In this document: positions 33,236 to 42,662 of the stretch, one piece after another
Layout of the letters: each line of letters opens with the position of its first letter
Numbering within the stretch: position 1 is the stretch's first letter
Source of the DNA: Desulfurellaceae bacterium bin18
Lineage (GTDB): Bacteria > Desulfobacterota > Binatia > Bin18
NCBI GenBank assembly: GCA_002238415.1
Contig: MPMI01000027.1
Location: 1 to 64,000, forward strand
Length of the DNA stretch: 64,000 nucleotides
Direction: 5' to 3'
Notes under the pieces: model-generated
The model's input: only the letters and a program-made list of their open reading frames with translations
The model's database searches: none
Told to the model about the DNA's origin: nothing
Made by a program: the position numbers and the translations under genes

Positions 33236-34228
33236 ATGACCGCTGTCAAACTGGACGAACCGTTATCGATTCTCGTTCTGCTCGGGCTGACCCTGCCCGA
33301 AGTGTCCGAGGGCGACCTTGCAAAGATTCGGGCCGCGACGCCCGGCTCGACCGTCAAGGTTGCCCCTCGGGTCGGCGATGCTATTGACATGGCCGCCGAT
33401 GTTGAGGTCATCCTCGGCTTCCTGCCCGAAACCTTGTTTCAGGCCGCTCCCCGCCTGCGCTGGGTGCATGCCATCGCCTCGGGGGTGGATATGTTTCTCT
33501 ACCCGGCGATGCGGGACTCCGATGTGGTGCTGACCGGTGAAAAGGGCCTGGTGGGCGGACATTTGGCGGACACCGGGTTCGGCCTGCTCCTGGCGCTCAC
33601 CCGCCAGATTGCGACCGCTATCCGCCTCGGCTCGGCCAGTTGGCAGGAACGTGAGGCCATGCGCCGCAAAGAAATCGAGCTTGAAGGGCTGACGATGGGC
33701 ATTGTCGGCTTCGGGGGGACCGGTCGGGCGATGGCCCGTCGGGCGGTGGCGTTTGGTATGCGCGTCTTAGCTCTCGATGAGCACCCCGTCCCGGCGTCGG
33801 ACGGAGTGGATGCGGTATGGGGACGGGATCGGTTGGCCGAGTTGCTGGCGTCCTCTGACGTGGTTGCGATCTGTTGTCCGCTCACGGCCGAGACGCGCCA
33901 GATGTTCAACGCGGCAACATTTGCCGACCTGAAGCCGGGCGCGCTGCTGGTCAACGTCACCCGGGGTGAGATCATAGACGGGGAGGCGCTGGTACAGGCG
34001 CTGCAAGACGGGCTGTGTGGCGGCGCGGCGCTTGATGTTGCCCCGGTTGAGCCCCTGCCGGCCGATCATCCCTTGTGGACGTTTGAGAACGTCGTCATGA
34101 CGCCGCACACGGCCGGCGCCAGCCAACTGCGCGCCACGCGCAACCTCGACCGCTTTTGTGAAAACCTGCGTCGTATCCAGCGGGGTGAACCCCTCCTCGG
34201 GGTGGTCGACAAACAGCTGGGGTACTAA
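33236..34228 (+). CDS. D-2-hydroxyacid dehydrogenase family protein
   Basis: A 330-residue NAD(P)-linked dehydrogenase. The Rossmann loop is GIVGFGGTGRAMARRA. Catalytic Arg lies in LVNVTRGEIID, Glu in the VAPVEPLP block, and His in MTPHTAG. Asp in ALDEHP after the second strand favours NAD. The ATG at 33236 is preferred over a GTG 9 bp earlier. It reduces 2-keto acids or the reverse; the exact acid is unknown. It stands alone. Confidence 0.93.
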   Translation: MTAVKLDEPLSILVLLGLTLPEVSEGDLAKIRAATPGSTVKVAPRVGDAIDMAADVEVILGFLPETLFQAAPRLRWVHAIASGVDMFLYPAMRDSDVVLTGEKGLVGGHLADTGFGLLLALTRQIATAIRLGSASWQEREAMRRKEIELEGLTMGIVGFGGTGRAMARRAVAFGMRVLALDEHPVPASDGVDAVWGRDRLAELLASSDVVAICCPLTAETRQMFNAATFADLKPGALLVNVTRGEIIDGEALVQALQDGLCGGAALDVAPVEPLPADHPLWTFENVVMTPHTAGASQLRATRNLDRFCENLRRIQRGEPLLGVVDKQLGY

Positions 34229-34303
34229 GGACGGTCGTAGAGAAAAGGCAAAGGCTGCGCGCAACGATTCCTGAGTATTTCCCTTCGATATCATCGCCGG
34301 GCT

Positions 34304-35551
34304 TTACGGAGGGGTGACGGGTGCGATCTCCTTCAGCCGGGGCAGCACGTCCCTGGCGAAGAGTCTGATGCCCTTCTCGGCCTCGGCATGGGTCATGAAT
34401 CCCGACCGCCCAATCATGACCAGATGACCAAAACCGCCGACCTTGCGGTAAAAATCCATGATCTGCTGGTAGACGGTGGCAGGGCTGCCGGCGAACAGGA
34501 TCCCCCGCGCCATAGCTTGCGCTGTGTCTATATTCGTGAGCCCCCCGACGTTGAGGATAGCCGGAGCGGCGGGCTTGTTTGCCTGCGCCTGCTGCGCTCG
34601 GCTGCCGTCCGTCGGCCCCTTGGCCGGGGTGTCCGGCCCGGATGCGGTGCGGTAGACCTGAGGCGCAAAGTGTGGCGGCGTTGCCCCAGGCAGAAACTGG
34701 GCGTACTGGGGCGCCATCTTCAGACTCGTGTTGAGAAACCACAGCAGCTTGCTCCCAATCTCCACACCCTCTTCATGGGTGGCGCCGACATAGACCAAAG
34801 CCGCATACGCAAAATGGTCGGTCATGACCTCGGGCAGCCCAGCCTCCTCGCGCGCCTGACGATACGCGGACCAGGCGCGCCTGGTCCCTTCCTCGCCGCG
34901 CAGCACGAGCACATTGACCATCCCCCGCCGGCCGACCTCGCGCGCCGTTTCCGGGTCGCCCGTCGCCGCCCACAGTGGCGGATGCGGCTGCTGCCACGGG
35001 CGCGGCCAGATGTTCACGTGCCGATGCGTGTAGTGCTTGCCCTCCCAACTGAACGGCCCCTCCTGAAAGGTCAACGCTTTGGTAACGAGATCGATCGCCT
35101 CCCAGTAGCGCTCAATATTCGTCACCGGGTTGGCATTGTTCGACGCCATCTCACTCGCGCCCGACTTCACGAAGCCGATATCCAGACGTCCACGGGAAAT
35201 GACATCCGCCGTGGCGTACTCCTCTGCGACTCTGACTGGGTCTGGCCGCAGCGAGATCAGGGTCCCCATACTGAGAATGCGGACCTTGCGTATCTGGCGG
35301 GCGAGGATACCCAGGACCAACGGGTTGGCCCCAAACAGGGAATTGATTCCGGCATGATGCTCGATGGCGACAACATTGATTCCCCGCTCGTCACACAGCA
35401 TGAACTCGTCAAAGGTTTCCTCGAACAAGTCAGCAGCGATCTGTGGATCGCAATATTTATTCGGCAGGCTGGCCCGGACGGAATCGGCGCAATCGAGCAC
35501 GTCTGGTGGGACGAAGGGATACGGGTTCTCGTTGTGATACCAGACTTCCAT
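34304..35551 (-). CDS. LLM-class flavin monooxygenase
   Basis: A 415-residue luciferase-like protein, longer than its paralogues because of an insert around residues 270-330 with a Pro/Ala/Gln-rich stretch (GPDTPAKGPTDGSRAQQAQANKP, shortened here to its bounds). Barrel marks are VVAIEHHAGINSLFGANPLVLG, MGTLISLRPDPVRVAEEYATAD and SRGRLDIGFVKSGASE. GAGGA precedes the ATG. It runs 38 bp downstream of an alpha/beta hydrolase gene, and the two are probably cotranscribed. Confidence 0.88.
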   Translation of the reverse strand: MEVWYHNENPYPFVPPDVLDCADSVRASLPNKYCDPQIAADLFEETFDEFMLCDERGINVVAIEHHAGINSLFGANPLVLGILARQIRKVRILSMGTLISLRPDPVRVAEEYATADVISRGRLDIGFVKSGASEMASNNANPVTNIERYWEAIDLVTKALTFQEGPFSWEGKHYTHRHVNIWPRPWQQPHPPLWAATGDPETAREVGRRGMVNVLVLRGEEGTRRAWSAYRQAREEAGLPEVMTDHFAYAALVYVGATHEEGVEIGSKLLWFLNTSLKMAPQYAQFLPGATPPHFAPQVYRTASGPDTPAKGPTDGSRAQQAQANKPAAPAILNVGGLTNIDTAQAMARGILFAGSPATVYQQIMDFYRKVGGFGHLVMIGRSGFMTHAEAEKGIRLFARDVLPRLKEIAPVTPP

Positions 35552-35589
35552 GCGCGGTCCTCAGCCTCTTCCCGGCTCAACTCTATTCT

Positions 35590-36381
35590 TTATTCTTCCA
35601 AGAAGGCAGCTACGCGATCAACAAAAGCCTCGGGCTGCTCGATCTCGGGATGATGCCCCGCCTCAGCAATGACATCGAAGCACGAGCCGGGAATCAACGC
35701 GCTGTAGGCTCGTCCGTAGGACGGCGGCACGATCCCGTCGCTCGCCCCCCACAGCACCAGCGTCGGCCGCCTGATCCGACGCAGCCAATGCTTGAGCTGA
35801 GGGTTGTACATATAGGGCTGCCAGCCGTACAGGCACAGCGCGTCCCAGTTCCGGGCGTGGACGACGATTTCGTCATCCGATAGCGCGTTAAAGTCCGGCG
35901 TCCATTTCTCGGGGTCATGCCAGCTGTGCTGCTGTACTTCCTGGGGGGAGGTATTAAAGACGTCCAGGATATCCGGGGTCTCGCGATCGCTGATCTTGAT
36001 GCCAAAGGCATCCACCAGGACGAGCCGGTCAATACGATGGCTGCACGCAGCCGCGATTTCCGCCGCCAGCCAGCCGCCAAAGGACAATCCCACGAGGCTG
36101 ACCCGCTCATGGGGCAGCGCTTCAAGGACGTCTAAATACAGGTGGACCAAGTCGTATACGGTATCGAAGTCCGCCGGACGTTCTGAGTGGCCGAAGCCTG
36201 GGTGTGAGGGGACTATGACCTCTGCCCGCCTGCCGAGCAGATCGAGAAAGGGCGCCTGTGGATCGACGGTGTGCAGGCCGTGCAGAAGCAGGACTGGCCG
36301 TCCCTGGCCCCGGCGTATCACTTCGAGCTCAATGTCCTCGACTGACAACCGCTCTCCGACCGCCGCCTCGATGTCATTCAT
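35590..36381 (-). CDS. Alpha/beta hydrolase
   Basis: A 263-residue alpha/beta hydrolase. Nucleophile elbow GLSFGG, oxyanion region LLHGLHTV, acidic residue in VLWGASDG, and catalytic His in AEAGHHPEIE. This layout is common to meta-cleavage-product hydrolases and esterases. AGGAAG precedes the ATG. The next gene on the strand is an LLM monooxygenase, so the hydrolase may act on its product; this is inference. Confidence 0.92.
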   Translation of the reverse strand: MNDIEAAVGERLSVEDIELEVIRRGQGRPVLLLHGLHTVDPQAPFLDLLGRRAEVIVPSHPGFGHSERPADFDTVYDLVHLYLDVLEALPHERVSLVGLSFGGWLAAEIAAACSHRIDRLVLVDAFGIKISDRETPDILDVFNTSPQEVQQHSWHDPEKWTPDFNALSDDEIVVHARNWDALCLYGWQPYMYNPQLKHWLRRIRRPTLVLWGASDGIVPPSYGRAYSALIPGSCFDVIAEAGHHPEIEQPEAFVDRVAAFLEE

Positions 36382-36619
36382 CCTGACTTCCTACGGCTAT
36401 TCGTTCTCCGTGCTCCACTGTCGTGGTCCCGACCAGATCAAAAGTACGGATTGTATGCTCGTCCAGGAGACCATAAGCGACCCGGATCGTGTTCTCAAGC
36501 TCTGTGTGGGTACTAACGATGAGGACTGCGCCGCATGGCGGCTCTGCCGTACAGTCTTTTCTGTACGGTACGCAACCGTTACAGTGCAGTCTTATGGGGA
36601 ATCCCAAAAGGAGGCAGCA

Positions 36620-37633
36620 ATGAAATTCGGACTGATGCATGACTTCCGTAATCCCGCGCCTTGGTTCCGGCCCTATTCCGACCTCTACCGGCTCTTGCTT
36701 GACCAGTGTGTACGGGCCGATGAACTCGGCTATGACAATATCTGGCTGACCGAACACCACTTCAGCGGGGACTATAACCCCACGCCCTTACAAGCCGCGA
36801 CCGCCATTGCGGCGCGGACCGAACGCATCCGCATTGGCACGTTTGTGCTGCTGCTGCCTTTCTATCATCCTGTGCGCGTGGCCGAAGAAGTCGCTTTCAT
36901 TGACAACCTCTCCAAGGGACGGTTTGACCTTGGGGTAGGACAGGGCTATCGCGTCGATGAATTCTCCGGCTTTTGTATGCCCCGCAAAGAGCGTTCGGCC
37001 CGTCTGGCTGAGGGGCTCGACCTGATCCGACGCCTGTGGACCGAGGATACGGTTACGTTCGAAGGAAAATTCACCCAGATCAAAGATGTGCATATCCAGC
37101 CCGAACCTTTACAGCAGCCCCATCCCCCTATCTGGATTGGGGCGCGCACCGAAAAAGCCATGCAGCGAGCGGCCCGCGAGGGCTATCACCTGCACCTCAC
37201 GTTGGGACCGGACTGGGCTCCCCGCTACTATGAGCTGCTGGAACAGCAGGGCCGCACACCGGCTGACTTTTCGACCACCCAACTGCACTTCGTGTATGTG
37301 GCACCGACTGAGGACGAGGCCTGGGAGGACATCCAGGACCAGGCCCACTGGATGATGCAAGTGTACGACGGCTGGTTTAAGACCAGCGGAGATGTCGCCG
37401 GCGACGAACGGCTGTGGGACATCAAAGAAGCACGAGACATTCGCCACTCGTCCTATGGGCAGGCGTGGATGGTAGGCAGTCCGGACCAAGTAGCGCGCAA
37501 AGTCGAGGCGTTTGTCAAAACCTCATCCTGTACCCACTTAGTCATGGCTATGCAGGTCCCAGGAGTCGAGCCGGCCAAGGGTACCCGCTCGATGGAACTG
37601 TTCGCGCAAGAGATCATGCCGGCATTCCGCTAA
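36620..37633 (+). CDS. LLM-class flavin monooxygenase
   Basis: A 337-residue luciferase-like enzyme started at MKFGLMHDFRNPAPWFRP, with AAAGGAGG upstream; an open frame extends far upstream but lies over the opposite-strand hydrolase gene. Marks: NIWLTEHHFSGDYNPTPLQAATAIAARTERIRIG (bounds given), HPVRVAEEVAFIDNLSKGRFDLGVGQGY. The TEHHF motif is shared with LuxA-like members. Single transcription unit before a glyoxalase-fold gene. Confidence 0.9.
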   Translation: MKFGLMHDFRNPAPWFRPYSDLYRLLLDQCVRADELGYDNIWLTEHHFSGDYNPTPLQAATAIAARTERIRIGTFVLLLPFYHPVRVAEEVAFIDNLSKGRFDLGVGQGYRVDEFSGFCMPRKERSARLAEGLDLIRRLWTEDTVTFEGKFTQIKDVHIQPEPLQQPHPPIWIGARTEKAMQRAAREGYHLHLTLGPDWAPRYYELLEQQGRTPADFSTTQLHFVYVAPTEDEAWEDIQDQAHWMMQVYDGWFKTSGDVAGDERLWDIKEARDIRHSSYGQAWMVGSPDQVARKVEAFVKTSSCTHLVMAMQVPGVEPAKGTRSMELFAQEIMPAFR

Positions 37634-37781
37634 GGGCACTCTTCCTCATCCTTCGGTCGGTTACGCGCCGGAGCGCTCTGAACCTTTCGTTCCAGCGAGG
37701 GCCTGTCGCCCACTTGTTGGCTTGACAAACCCTTTCCAATGGCAGGACAATCCAGGCTACCAAGACTAAAAGGAGGTCAGT

Positions 37782-38240
37782 ATGCTCGGAGCTGTCGCAC
37801 ATGTAGGGATTACCGTCCCAGATATGGAGAAGGCCATTGCCTTCTACCAGGGTGTATTGGGGCTGACGGTGATTGGTGATTTTAGCATCGAGGGGGAAGA
37901 GATTAGCGATCTGGTCCAAGAGCCCGGTACCAAAGTGCGCTCGGTATTCCTGCGTAACGAAGACGACCGCCAGAGCGCCCCGGTTGAACTGCTCCACTTT
38001 AGTGAATCTGCGGAGCAGGGTGGCCAGCCGTATGCAGGCGTCACCCACAACGGGATTACGGAGATTGCCTTTTGGGTAAAAGACATTGAAAAGACCTATG
38101 AGGCGCTGCGGAATCAAGGTGTAGAGTTTTACTCGCGGCCCCACACCTTTACCCTCGACAACTATGGCACGGCGAAGGCGGTGTATTGCAAGGATCCGTT
38201 CGGCACGACCCTGGAACTGATGCAGATGGTCAAGGAATAG
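37782..38240 (+). CDS. Glyoxalase/VOC-superfamily protein
   Basis: A 152-residue protein with two beta-alpha-beta-beta-beta modules. The first begins AVAHVGITVPDMEKAIAFYQGVLGLTV, and the second VTHNGITEIAFWVKDIEKTYEAL. A metal-binding set is suggested by H in AHVGIT, E in VELLHF and the terminal GTTLELMQM. AAAGGAGG precedes the ATG. Members are extradiol dioxygenases, epimerases or lyases; nothing here picks one. Confidence 0.9.
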   Translation: MLGAVAHVGITVPDMEKAIAFYQGVLGLTVIGDFSIEGEEISDLVQEPGTKVRSVFLRNEDDRQSAPVELLHFSESAEQGGQPYAGVTHNGITEIAFWVKDIEKTYEALRNQGVEFYSRPHTFTLDNYGTAKAVYCKDPFGTTLELMQMVKE

Positions 38241-38261
38241 CAGCAGTAAGCTGGATGAGAG

Positions 38262-38466
38262 GTCAGGTCCTGAACTGACTCCCTGGCGCGACTGAAGCGA
38301 TTTCCACCTGGGCTTACCACGCTTTTTCTCTTACCCCGCTTACCTTGCTCCTGTTTCCCTCTCCCGCGGGGAGAGGGTTCTTCCTGATTGCCTCTCTCTG
38401 CAAACGCAACGGTATATTGCTTTAGGACCAGGGGTCAGGTCTTGCATTTGCCCCCTGGCGAGAAAC
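38262..38466. repeat. Possible short mobile-type repeat
   Basis: The phrase GTCAGGTC occurs at both ends, followed each time by a variable stretch and CCCTGGCG (near 38264-38290 and 38433-38462). Between them is a perfect hairpin at 38357-38377: CCCTCTCCC, GCG, GGGAGAGGG. 'GGGGTCAGGTCTTGCAT' resembles ends seen beside REP-associated transposases. No transposase is present, so a MITE or REP cluster is a guess. Confidence 0.4.
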
Positions 38467-38523
38467 GGCGCCCCCGGAAGATTGGGTTGAATTAATCAAA
38501 CACTAAGCGTGCGGAGGGACACG

Positions 38524-38706
38524 ATGAACCACCGGCAAATCGTTGAGGCAAAGCTTTTAGAAGTGGGGATCACACTCAGTAACGATGACCTTGAGCAGCT
38601 CACTACGGCCTATGCGGCGTTGCTCGAATGGGAATCTGTCGTGCAGGGCATGGTGCGACCGGAGACAGAACCCGCCTTGATCTTTAAGGCAGCAGTGGAG
38701 GACTGA
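38524..38706 (+). CDS. AtzG/DUF4089-like small amidase partner
   Basis: A 60-residue helical protein from the ATG for MNHRQIVEAKLLEVG, preceded by GGAGGG. Its end, MVRPETEPALIFKAAVED, recalls the 'xEPAPxF' tail of AtzG, a small protein that forms a complex with the amidase AtzE in cyanuric-acid metabolism, and also resembles GatC. The amidase gene starts 3 bp after its stop. I infer a required partner of that amidase; AtzG members are about 65 residues, so the length fits. Confidence 0.65.
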   Translation: MNHRQIVEAKLLEVGITLSNDDLEQLTTAYAALLEWESVVQGMVRPETEPALIFKAAVED

Positions 38707-38709
38707 ACA

Positions 38710-40110
38710 ATGGCACGCTCAAGCTCCGAATTCGCTTATATGTCGCTCGCAGAGGCTGCTGACCTCATCAAGAACGGTGAACTGTCCCCAGTTGAACTGA
38801 CCCAAGCCATGGTGGAACGCATTGCCGCGCTCGACTCACAGGTCCACGCCTACGTCACAGTCTTTGCCGAAGAGGCGCTGGCTGCCGCTCAGGAGGCAGA
38901 AGAGCAAATCCGGGCTGGGGACTATCGAGGCCCGTTGCACGGCATTCCTCTGGCCGTCAAAGACATCTATGAAGCAGGCCGGACGACCGGAGGCTCAAAG
39001 TTACGCAGAGATTATACGGCTCAGCAGGACTGCACCTCCGTTGCGAAACTCAAGCAGGCCGGGGGGCTGCTGCTCGGGAAGTTGGCAACCTACGAGTTTG
39101 CTGCAGGAACGCCAACCCTGGCTTCGCATTTCCAGCCAGCCCGTAACCCCTGGAACCTTGAGATTGACCCAGGCGGATCGAGCAGCGGTTCAGGAGCGGC
39201 CCTGGCCGCCGGAATGATTTTCGGTGCCATGGGGAGTGATACGGGCGGCTCCATCCGCTGGCCTGCTTTCTGCTGTGGTATTGTCGGTATGAAGGCCACA
39301 TACGGCCGGGTGAGTCGCACGGGCGTTTTCCCCCTGTCATGGAATCTCGACCACACGGGGCCCATGACTCGAACCGTTCAAGATAGTGCGCTCATGCTCC
39401 AGGCCTGCGCTGGCTACGACCCCCTCGATCCGGCGTCCGCTAAGGTGCCGGTTCCCGATTTTAGTGAAAAGCTGGGTCGCGATATCAAAGGCCTGCGTCT
39501 CGGCATTCCGCGCACGCTCTTCCAGGACAACTGCGGGGAGGAAATCCTCGCTACGTTTGATGCGGCCGTGACACAAATGGAAACGCTTGGGGCTGAAATC
39601 GTCGACGTGGAATCAATCACACTTGGCGAGCTACAAGCAACATTCTGGCCGCTCACCTGTGCCGATGCCGCTGCGTATCATCTGGCCGACATGCAGACTC
39701 AGGCCGAGGACTACAACCAGGACCTGCGACTCATCCTTGCGCTGGGCAATCTCGTGCGAGGGACGACCTATCTGCAATGTCAGAGAGTCCGAGAGCAAAT
39801 CCGTACTCAGCTGCTGCAGCAATTGGAGACCGTTGACCTGTTCATGCTCCCCACTACTGGGGTGATGCCCGCCCCGATCCGGTCGGATTCGCCGGGCCTG
39901 TATCTGATGGCTGAAGACTTCGCGATTTACACGCCGTTGTTCAACCTGACAGGCTTCCCCGCGCTTGCGCTCCCCTGCGGCTTCAGTAGTAGCGGGCTGC
40001 CCATTGGCTTCCAGCTGGCAGGCCGGCCGTTTGACGAGGCGACGGTTTTTCAGGTTGGGCATAGCTACGAGCAGTCAACACCATGGCACACCCGTCATCC
40101 GTCGCTCTGA
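38710..40110 (+). CDS. Amidase signature family enzyme (AtzE/GatA-like)
   Basis: A 466-residue amidase. Triad by motif: K84 in PLAVKDIYEA, S157 in GGSSSGSG and S181 in DTGGSIRWPA. It differs from the amidase at the left end of the window (about a third of residues shared by eye). The preceding 60-residue gene is likely its AtzG/GatC-type partner. With no GatB in the window, a catabolic role, such as carboxybiuret-type or indoleacetamide-type hydrolysis, is more probable than tRNA amidation. Confidence 0.92.
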   Translation: MARSSSEFAYMSLAEAADLIKNGELSPVELTQAMVERIAALDSQVHAYVTVFAEEALAAAQEAEEQIRAGDYRGPLHGIPLAVKDIYEAGRTTGGSKLRRDYTAQQDCTSVAKLKQAGGLLLGKLATYEFAAGTPTLASHFQPARNPWNLEIDPGGSSSGSGAALAAGMIFGAMGSDTGGSIRWPAFCCGIVGMKATYGRVSRTGVFPLSWNLDHTGPMTRTVQDSALMLQACAGYDPLDPASAKVPVPDFSEKLGRDIKGLRLGIPRTLFQDNCGEEILATFDAAVTQMETLGAEIVDVESITLGELQATFWPLTCADAAAYHLADMQTQAEDYNQDLRLILALGNLVRGTTYLQCQRVREQIRTQLLQQLETVDLFMLPTTGVMPAPIRSDSPGLYLMAEDFAIYTPLFNLTGFPALALPCGFSSSGLPIGFQLAGRPFDEATVFQVGHSYEQSTPWHTRHPSL

Positions 40111-40153
40111 ACGAATACAGGATTCGCCCCTACGAACAGAGTGGCACATTGCG

Positions 40154-41227
40154 CTAGCCGGTGGCCACGCAATAGACCTGGTCGGCGTCCGCCGGCAGCG
40201 CCTGTGCACTCCAGGTCGCCCCGGCGTCAGCGCTGGTGAACACCTGACCCTTTTTGCTGGCGCAGACCATACGGTCGGTATGGCGTTGGTCGATGGACAT
40301 GGCAAAAAGGGTGCTGTTGACCGCATGGCCGATATCCACCCGCTCCCAGCTCAGGCCGCCGTCCTCGCTGTGGAACAGGCCACCGACGTTACTCTCAAAA
40401 TCGCCCCCGCCAGACAGCCACAGCCTGGTCGGAGCGCCCGGCACCTCGCGCAGGCAGCGGCAATAGGTGGTGCCGTGGTCATTCAGCGGCTCGATGGGCA
40501 CGCGCTGCCAGTGGTCGCCTCGGTCGGTGCTGCGGAACATGCCGACGCGGCAGATGGCCGTGACCGTTCCCGGACTCAGACGGCTGGCCAGCACGCCGTG
40601 CATGTCCACGGTATCGTCGGTGAGATATTGGCCGTGACTGAGGTTCTGCCAGTGTTCCCCCCCGTCCAGAGACCGGAGCAGTCCCCCGACTTCCAGGGAG
40701 GCGTACAGTTCGTCCCGGTCGGCAACGCTGCCGGACATCATCAGCACCCGCTTGGCCGGTATGCCCTGAGGAGGCATGGTCACATCCGGGAAGCGGACGC
40801 TCACCGGGAGCTGGCACCAACTCTCTCCGGCGTCGTCGCTCCGATATATCTCCGCAGACTCGTACCCGGCGAACATGATCTGCGGGTCGGCCGGATGGAA
40901 TAATAACGACCACATGGGCAGGCCGTGGTCGGGGACAGCCACCTTCTCCCAGTGATCGCCGTGATCATCGCTGCGGTACGGGCCATCTTGAGTAGCGACG
41001 TAGACCACCTCGGGCCGGTGGGGATGGATGGTGATGGCGCGAACCTCGGGCGCGTCCGGCAGCCCCTGCGTGATCGGCTCCCAGTCCCCCTGCCCGAACA
41101 CACTCCGATACAGACCGCTTTTGACGACCAGCTTGATACCCATATGCTTTTCTACCCATTCGATGCCTGGGCTGGTGTCACCGGCCAGACCGGCGAAAAC
41201 GTACGATGTGCTGTTGTCCGTTGCCAT
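40154..41227 (-). CDS. BNR/Asp-box beta-propeller protein
   Basis: A 357-residue protein from the ATG after AAGGAGGA; a longer frame upstream lies over the neighbouring gene. It contains six Asp-box (S-x-D-x-G-x-x-W) repeats: SDDHGDHW, SDDAGESW, SLDGGEHW, STDRGDHW, SEDGGLSW, SADAGATW. This is a sialidase-like propeller fold without visible sialidase catalytic residues, close to the VPS10/YCF48-type stress proteins. No signal peptide. It lies 13 bp downstream of an acyl-CoA-dehydrogenase-type gene, so they are probably cotranscribed. Confidence 0.85.
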   Translation of the reverse strand: MATDNSTSYVFAGLAGDTSPGIEWVEKHMGIKLVVKSGLYRSVFGQGDWEPITQGLPDAPEVRAITIHPHRPEVVYVATQDGPYRSDDHGDHWEKVAVPDHGLPMWSLLFHPADPQIMFAGYESAEIYRSDDAGESWCQLPVSVRFPDVTMPPQGIPAKRVLMMSGSVADRDELYASLEVGGLLRSLDGGEHWQNLSHGQYLTDDTVDMHGVLASRLSPGTVTAICRVGMFRSTDRGDHWQRVPIEPLNDHGTTYCRCLREVPGAPTRLWLSGGGDFESNVGGLFHSEDGGLSWERVDIGHAVNSTLFAMSIDQRHTDRMVCASKKGQVFTSADAGATWSAQALPADADQVYCVATG

Positions 41228-41240
41228 AGCCTCTTCCTCC

Positions 41241-42434
41241 TTATTTGAGCGGCGGCACGATCTCGCCCGGATCGAGCCCGAGTTCCAGGGTGCCGACGCT
41301 GGACAGACAATAGTCGCTGGGTGGAAACTGGACCGGACCAACGGCGCCGTCCCGGAACAGCCGCTCAAGCGGGACGGTCTTGAAGAGCGCATGGGCGCCT
41401 CCCAGCGTGAGCGCCGTCCGCGTGATCCGCGCCCCGGCCTCGCCGACCAGATACTTGGCGCGGAACAGCGCCGCCACGGTCTCCGAGGTCGGTCCCTGGG
41501 TGTCGCTGAGCCAAGCCGAATGATAGGTCAGCAGCCGGGCGGCCTCCAGGTCCACGCTCATGTCGGCCACCCGCCGGCGCACATCCGGATGGTAGGCCAT
41601 CGGCTGAGTATAGCCCCGCGGAACCCTTTCCTGCACCAGCTCACGCACGGCGTTGTAGGCCGCGGCGGCCACCCCCAGGTACACCGCCGTATAGGAGGCC
41701 CACAGCCAGTTCGCCCCGCTGCGGATGAAAGGCAGGATATCGTCGGTCTGGTAGAGCACAGCGTCCTGAGACACGAAACAGTCTTCGAGAATAAGAGAGT
41801 CACTACGCGTCGCCCGCATACCGAGCGTATCCCATATCTCATCGACGCGCCGTCCCTGCGCCCGGCGTGGAACCATCAGCAGGAGCGCGGCCCCAGGCTT
41901 ATCGACCTCCTCGGGATGTGCCAACACGGCACAGAAGTCAGCCGCTTCCAACATGGACGCAAACGCTTTTCTGCCTGTGATCTGATATCCGCCCGCAACC
42001 TGCCGGGCGCGCGTGGCCGGTCGGTAGGTGGCCAGCAGTCCGGACGTCCTCGGCTCGGAGAAGTTCCCGGCAATCAGCCTTTGCTCTTTGACGACCAGAT
42101 CGGCCAGGCGCTGCTTGGTGTCCGGGGGGACGATTGGACTTTCGAACAGGGGACCGATGATCGACAGGTGCATATTGAACGAGAGGGCCGTGGCCGGACA
42201 GCCCTGGGCGAGTTCCTCGGCCGCCAGGGAGTAGTTGAGCAGCCCGACGCCCTCTCCGCCCATCTCTGGGGGAACATTGAGACTGTAGAAACCCTCCCGG
42301 CGCAGGGCCGCATAGTTTTCCAGCGGATGGCTGGCTTCCTGGTCATGCGTGGCGGCGCGGGTGGCGAAGTCTGCTGCCAACCGCCGGCTTCGCTGCTGGA
42401 GGCGTGTCCCTTCTTCGCTGATCTGAAAGTTCAT
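41241..42434 (-). CDS. Acyl-CoA dehydrogenase-family flavoprotein
   Basis: A 397-residue protein with the acyl-CoA dehydrogenase fold: FYSLNVPPEMGGEGVGLLNYSLAAEELAQG (bounds given), GNFSEPRTSG, GYQITGRKAF, LGMRATRSDSLILEDCFV. The usual catalytic Glu near 'YEG' is not evident at the end (ALTLGGAHALF), so it may be a flavin monooxygenase of the DszC/SfnB type rather than a true dehydrogenase. AAGGAGGG precedes the ATG. It is divergent from the Rieske gene downstream on the plus strand. Confidence 0.85.
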   Translation of the reverse strand: MNFQISEEGTRLQQRSRRLAADFATRAATHDQEASHPLENYAALRREGFYSLNVPPEMGGEGVGLLNYSLAAEELAQGCPATALSFNMHLSIIGPLFESPIVPPDTKQRLADLVVKEQRLIAGNFSEPRTSGLLATYRPATRARQVAGGYQITGRKAFASMLEAADFCAVLAHPEEVDKPGAALLLMVPRRAQGRRVDEIWDTLGMRATRSDSLILEDCFVSQDAVLYQTDDILPFIRSGANWLWASYTAVYLGVAAAAYNAVRELVQERVPRGYTQPMAYHPDVRRRVADMSVDLEAARLLTYHSAWLSDTQGPTSETVAALFRAKYLVGEAGARITRTALTLGGAHALFKTVPLERLFRDGAVGPVQFPPSDYCLSSVGTLELGLDPGEIVPPLK

Positions 42435-42662
42435 GACCGCCCTCCTTATCTTCGGCTACGGGGTCAGGCTGTCCAGAATCGGGAAAGAGCCCTGCACTAT
42501 ACGGCTTTATCTCCCCACAGCAGCCGGCCTGTCAACCCGACGGCTCCCGAGCAGGAAAATTTGTTCAGATGCAAAGCGACGGCGCGGCGTCCATTGTATT
42601 CCCGACCGAGATGGAGCAGGATAGCGTCATCATTCGAGGACAACACATCGACGAGGGATGCG

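Noticed and set aside
35996-36619. N-terminal extension of the LLM gene at 36620
   Set aside because: The upstream frame covers the opposite-strand hydrolase; AAAGGAGG precedes ATG 36620.
41028-42662. Long N-terminal extension of Rieske copy B
   Set aside because: The open frame is antisense to the acyl-CoA-dehydrogenase-type gene; homology begins at MQDSTDTHVNGKRW.
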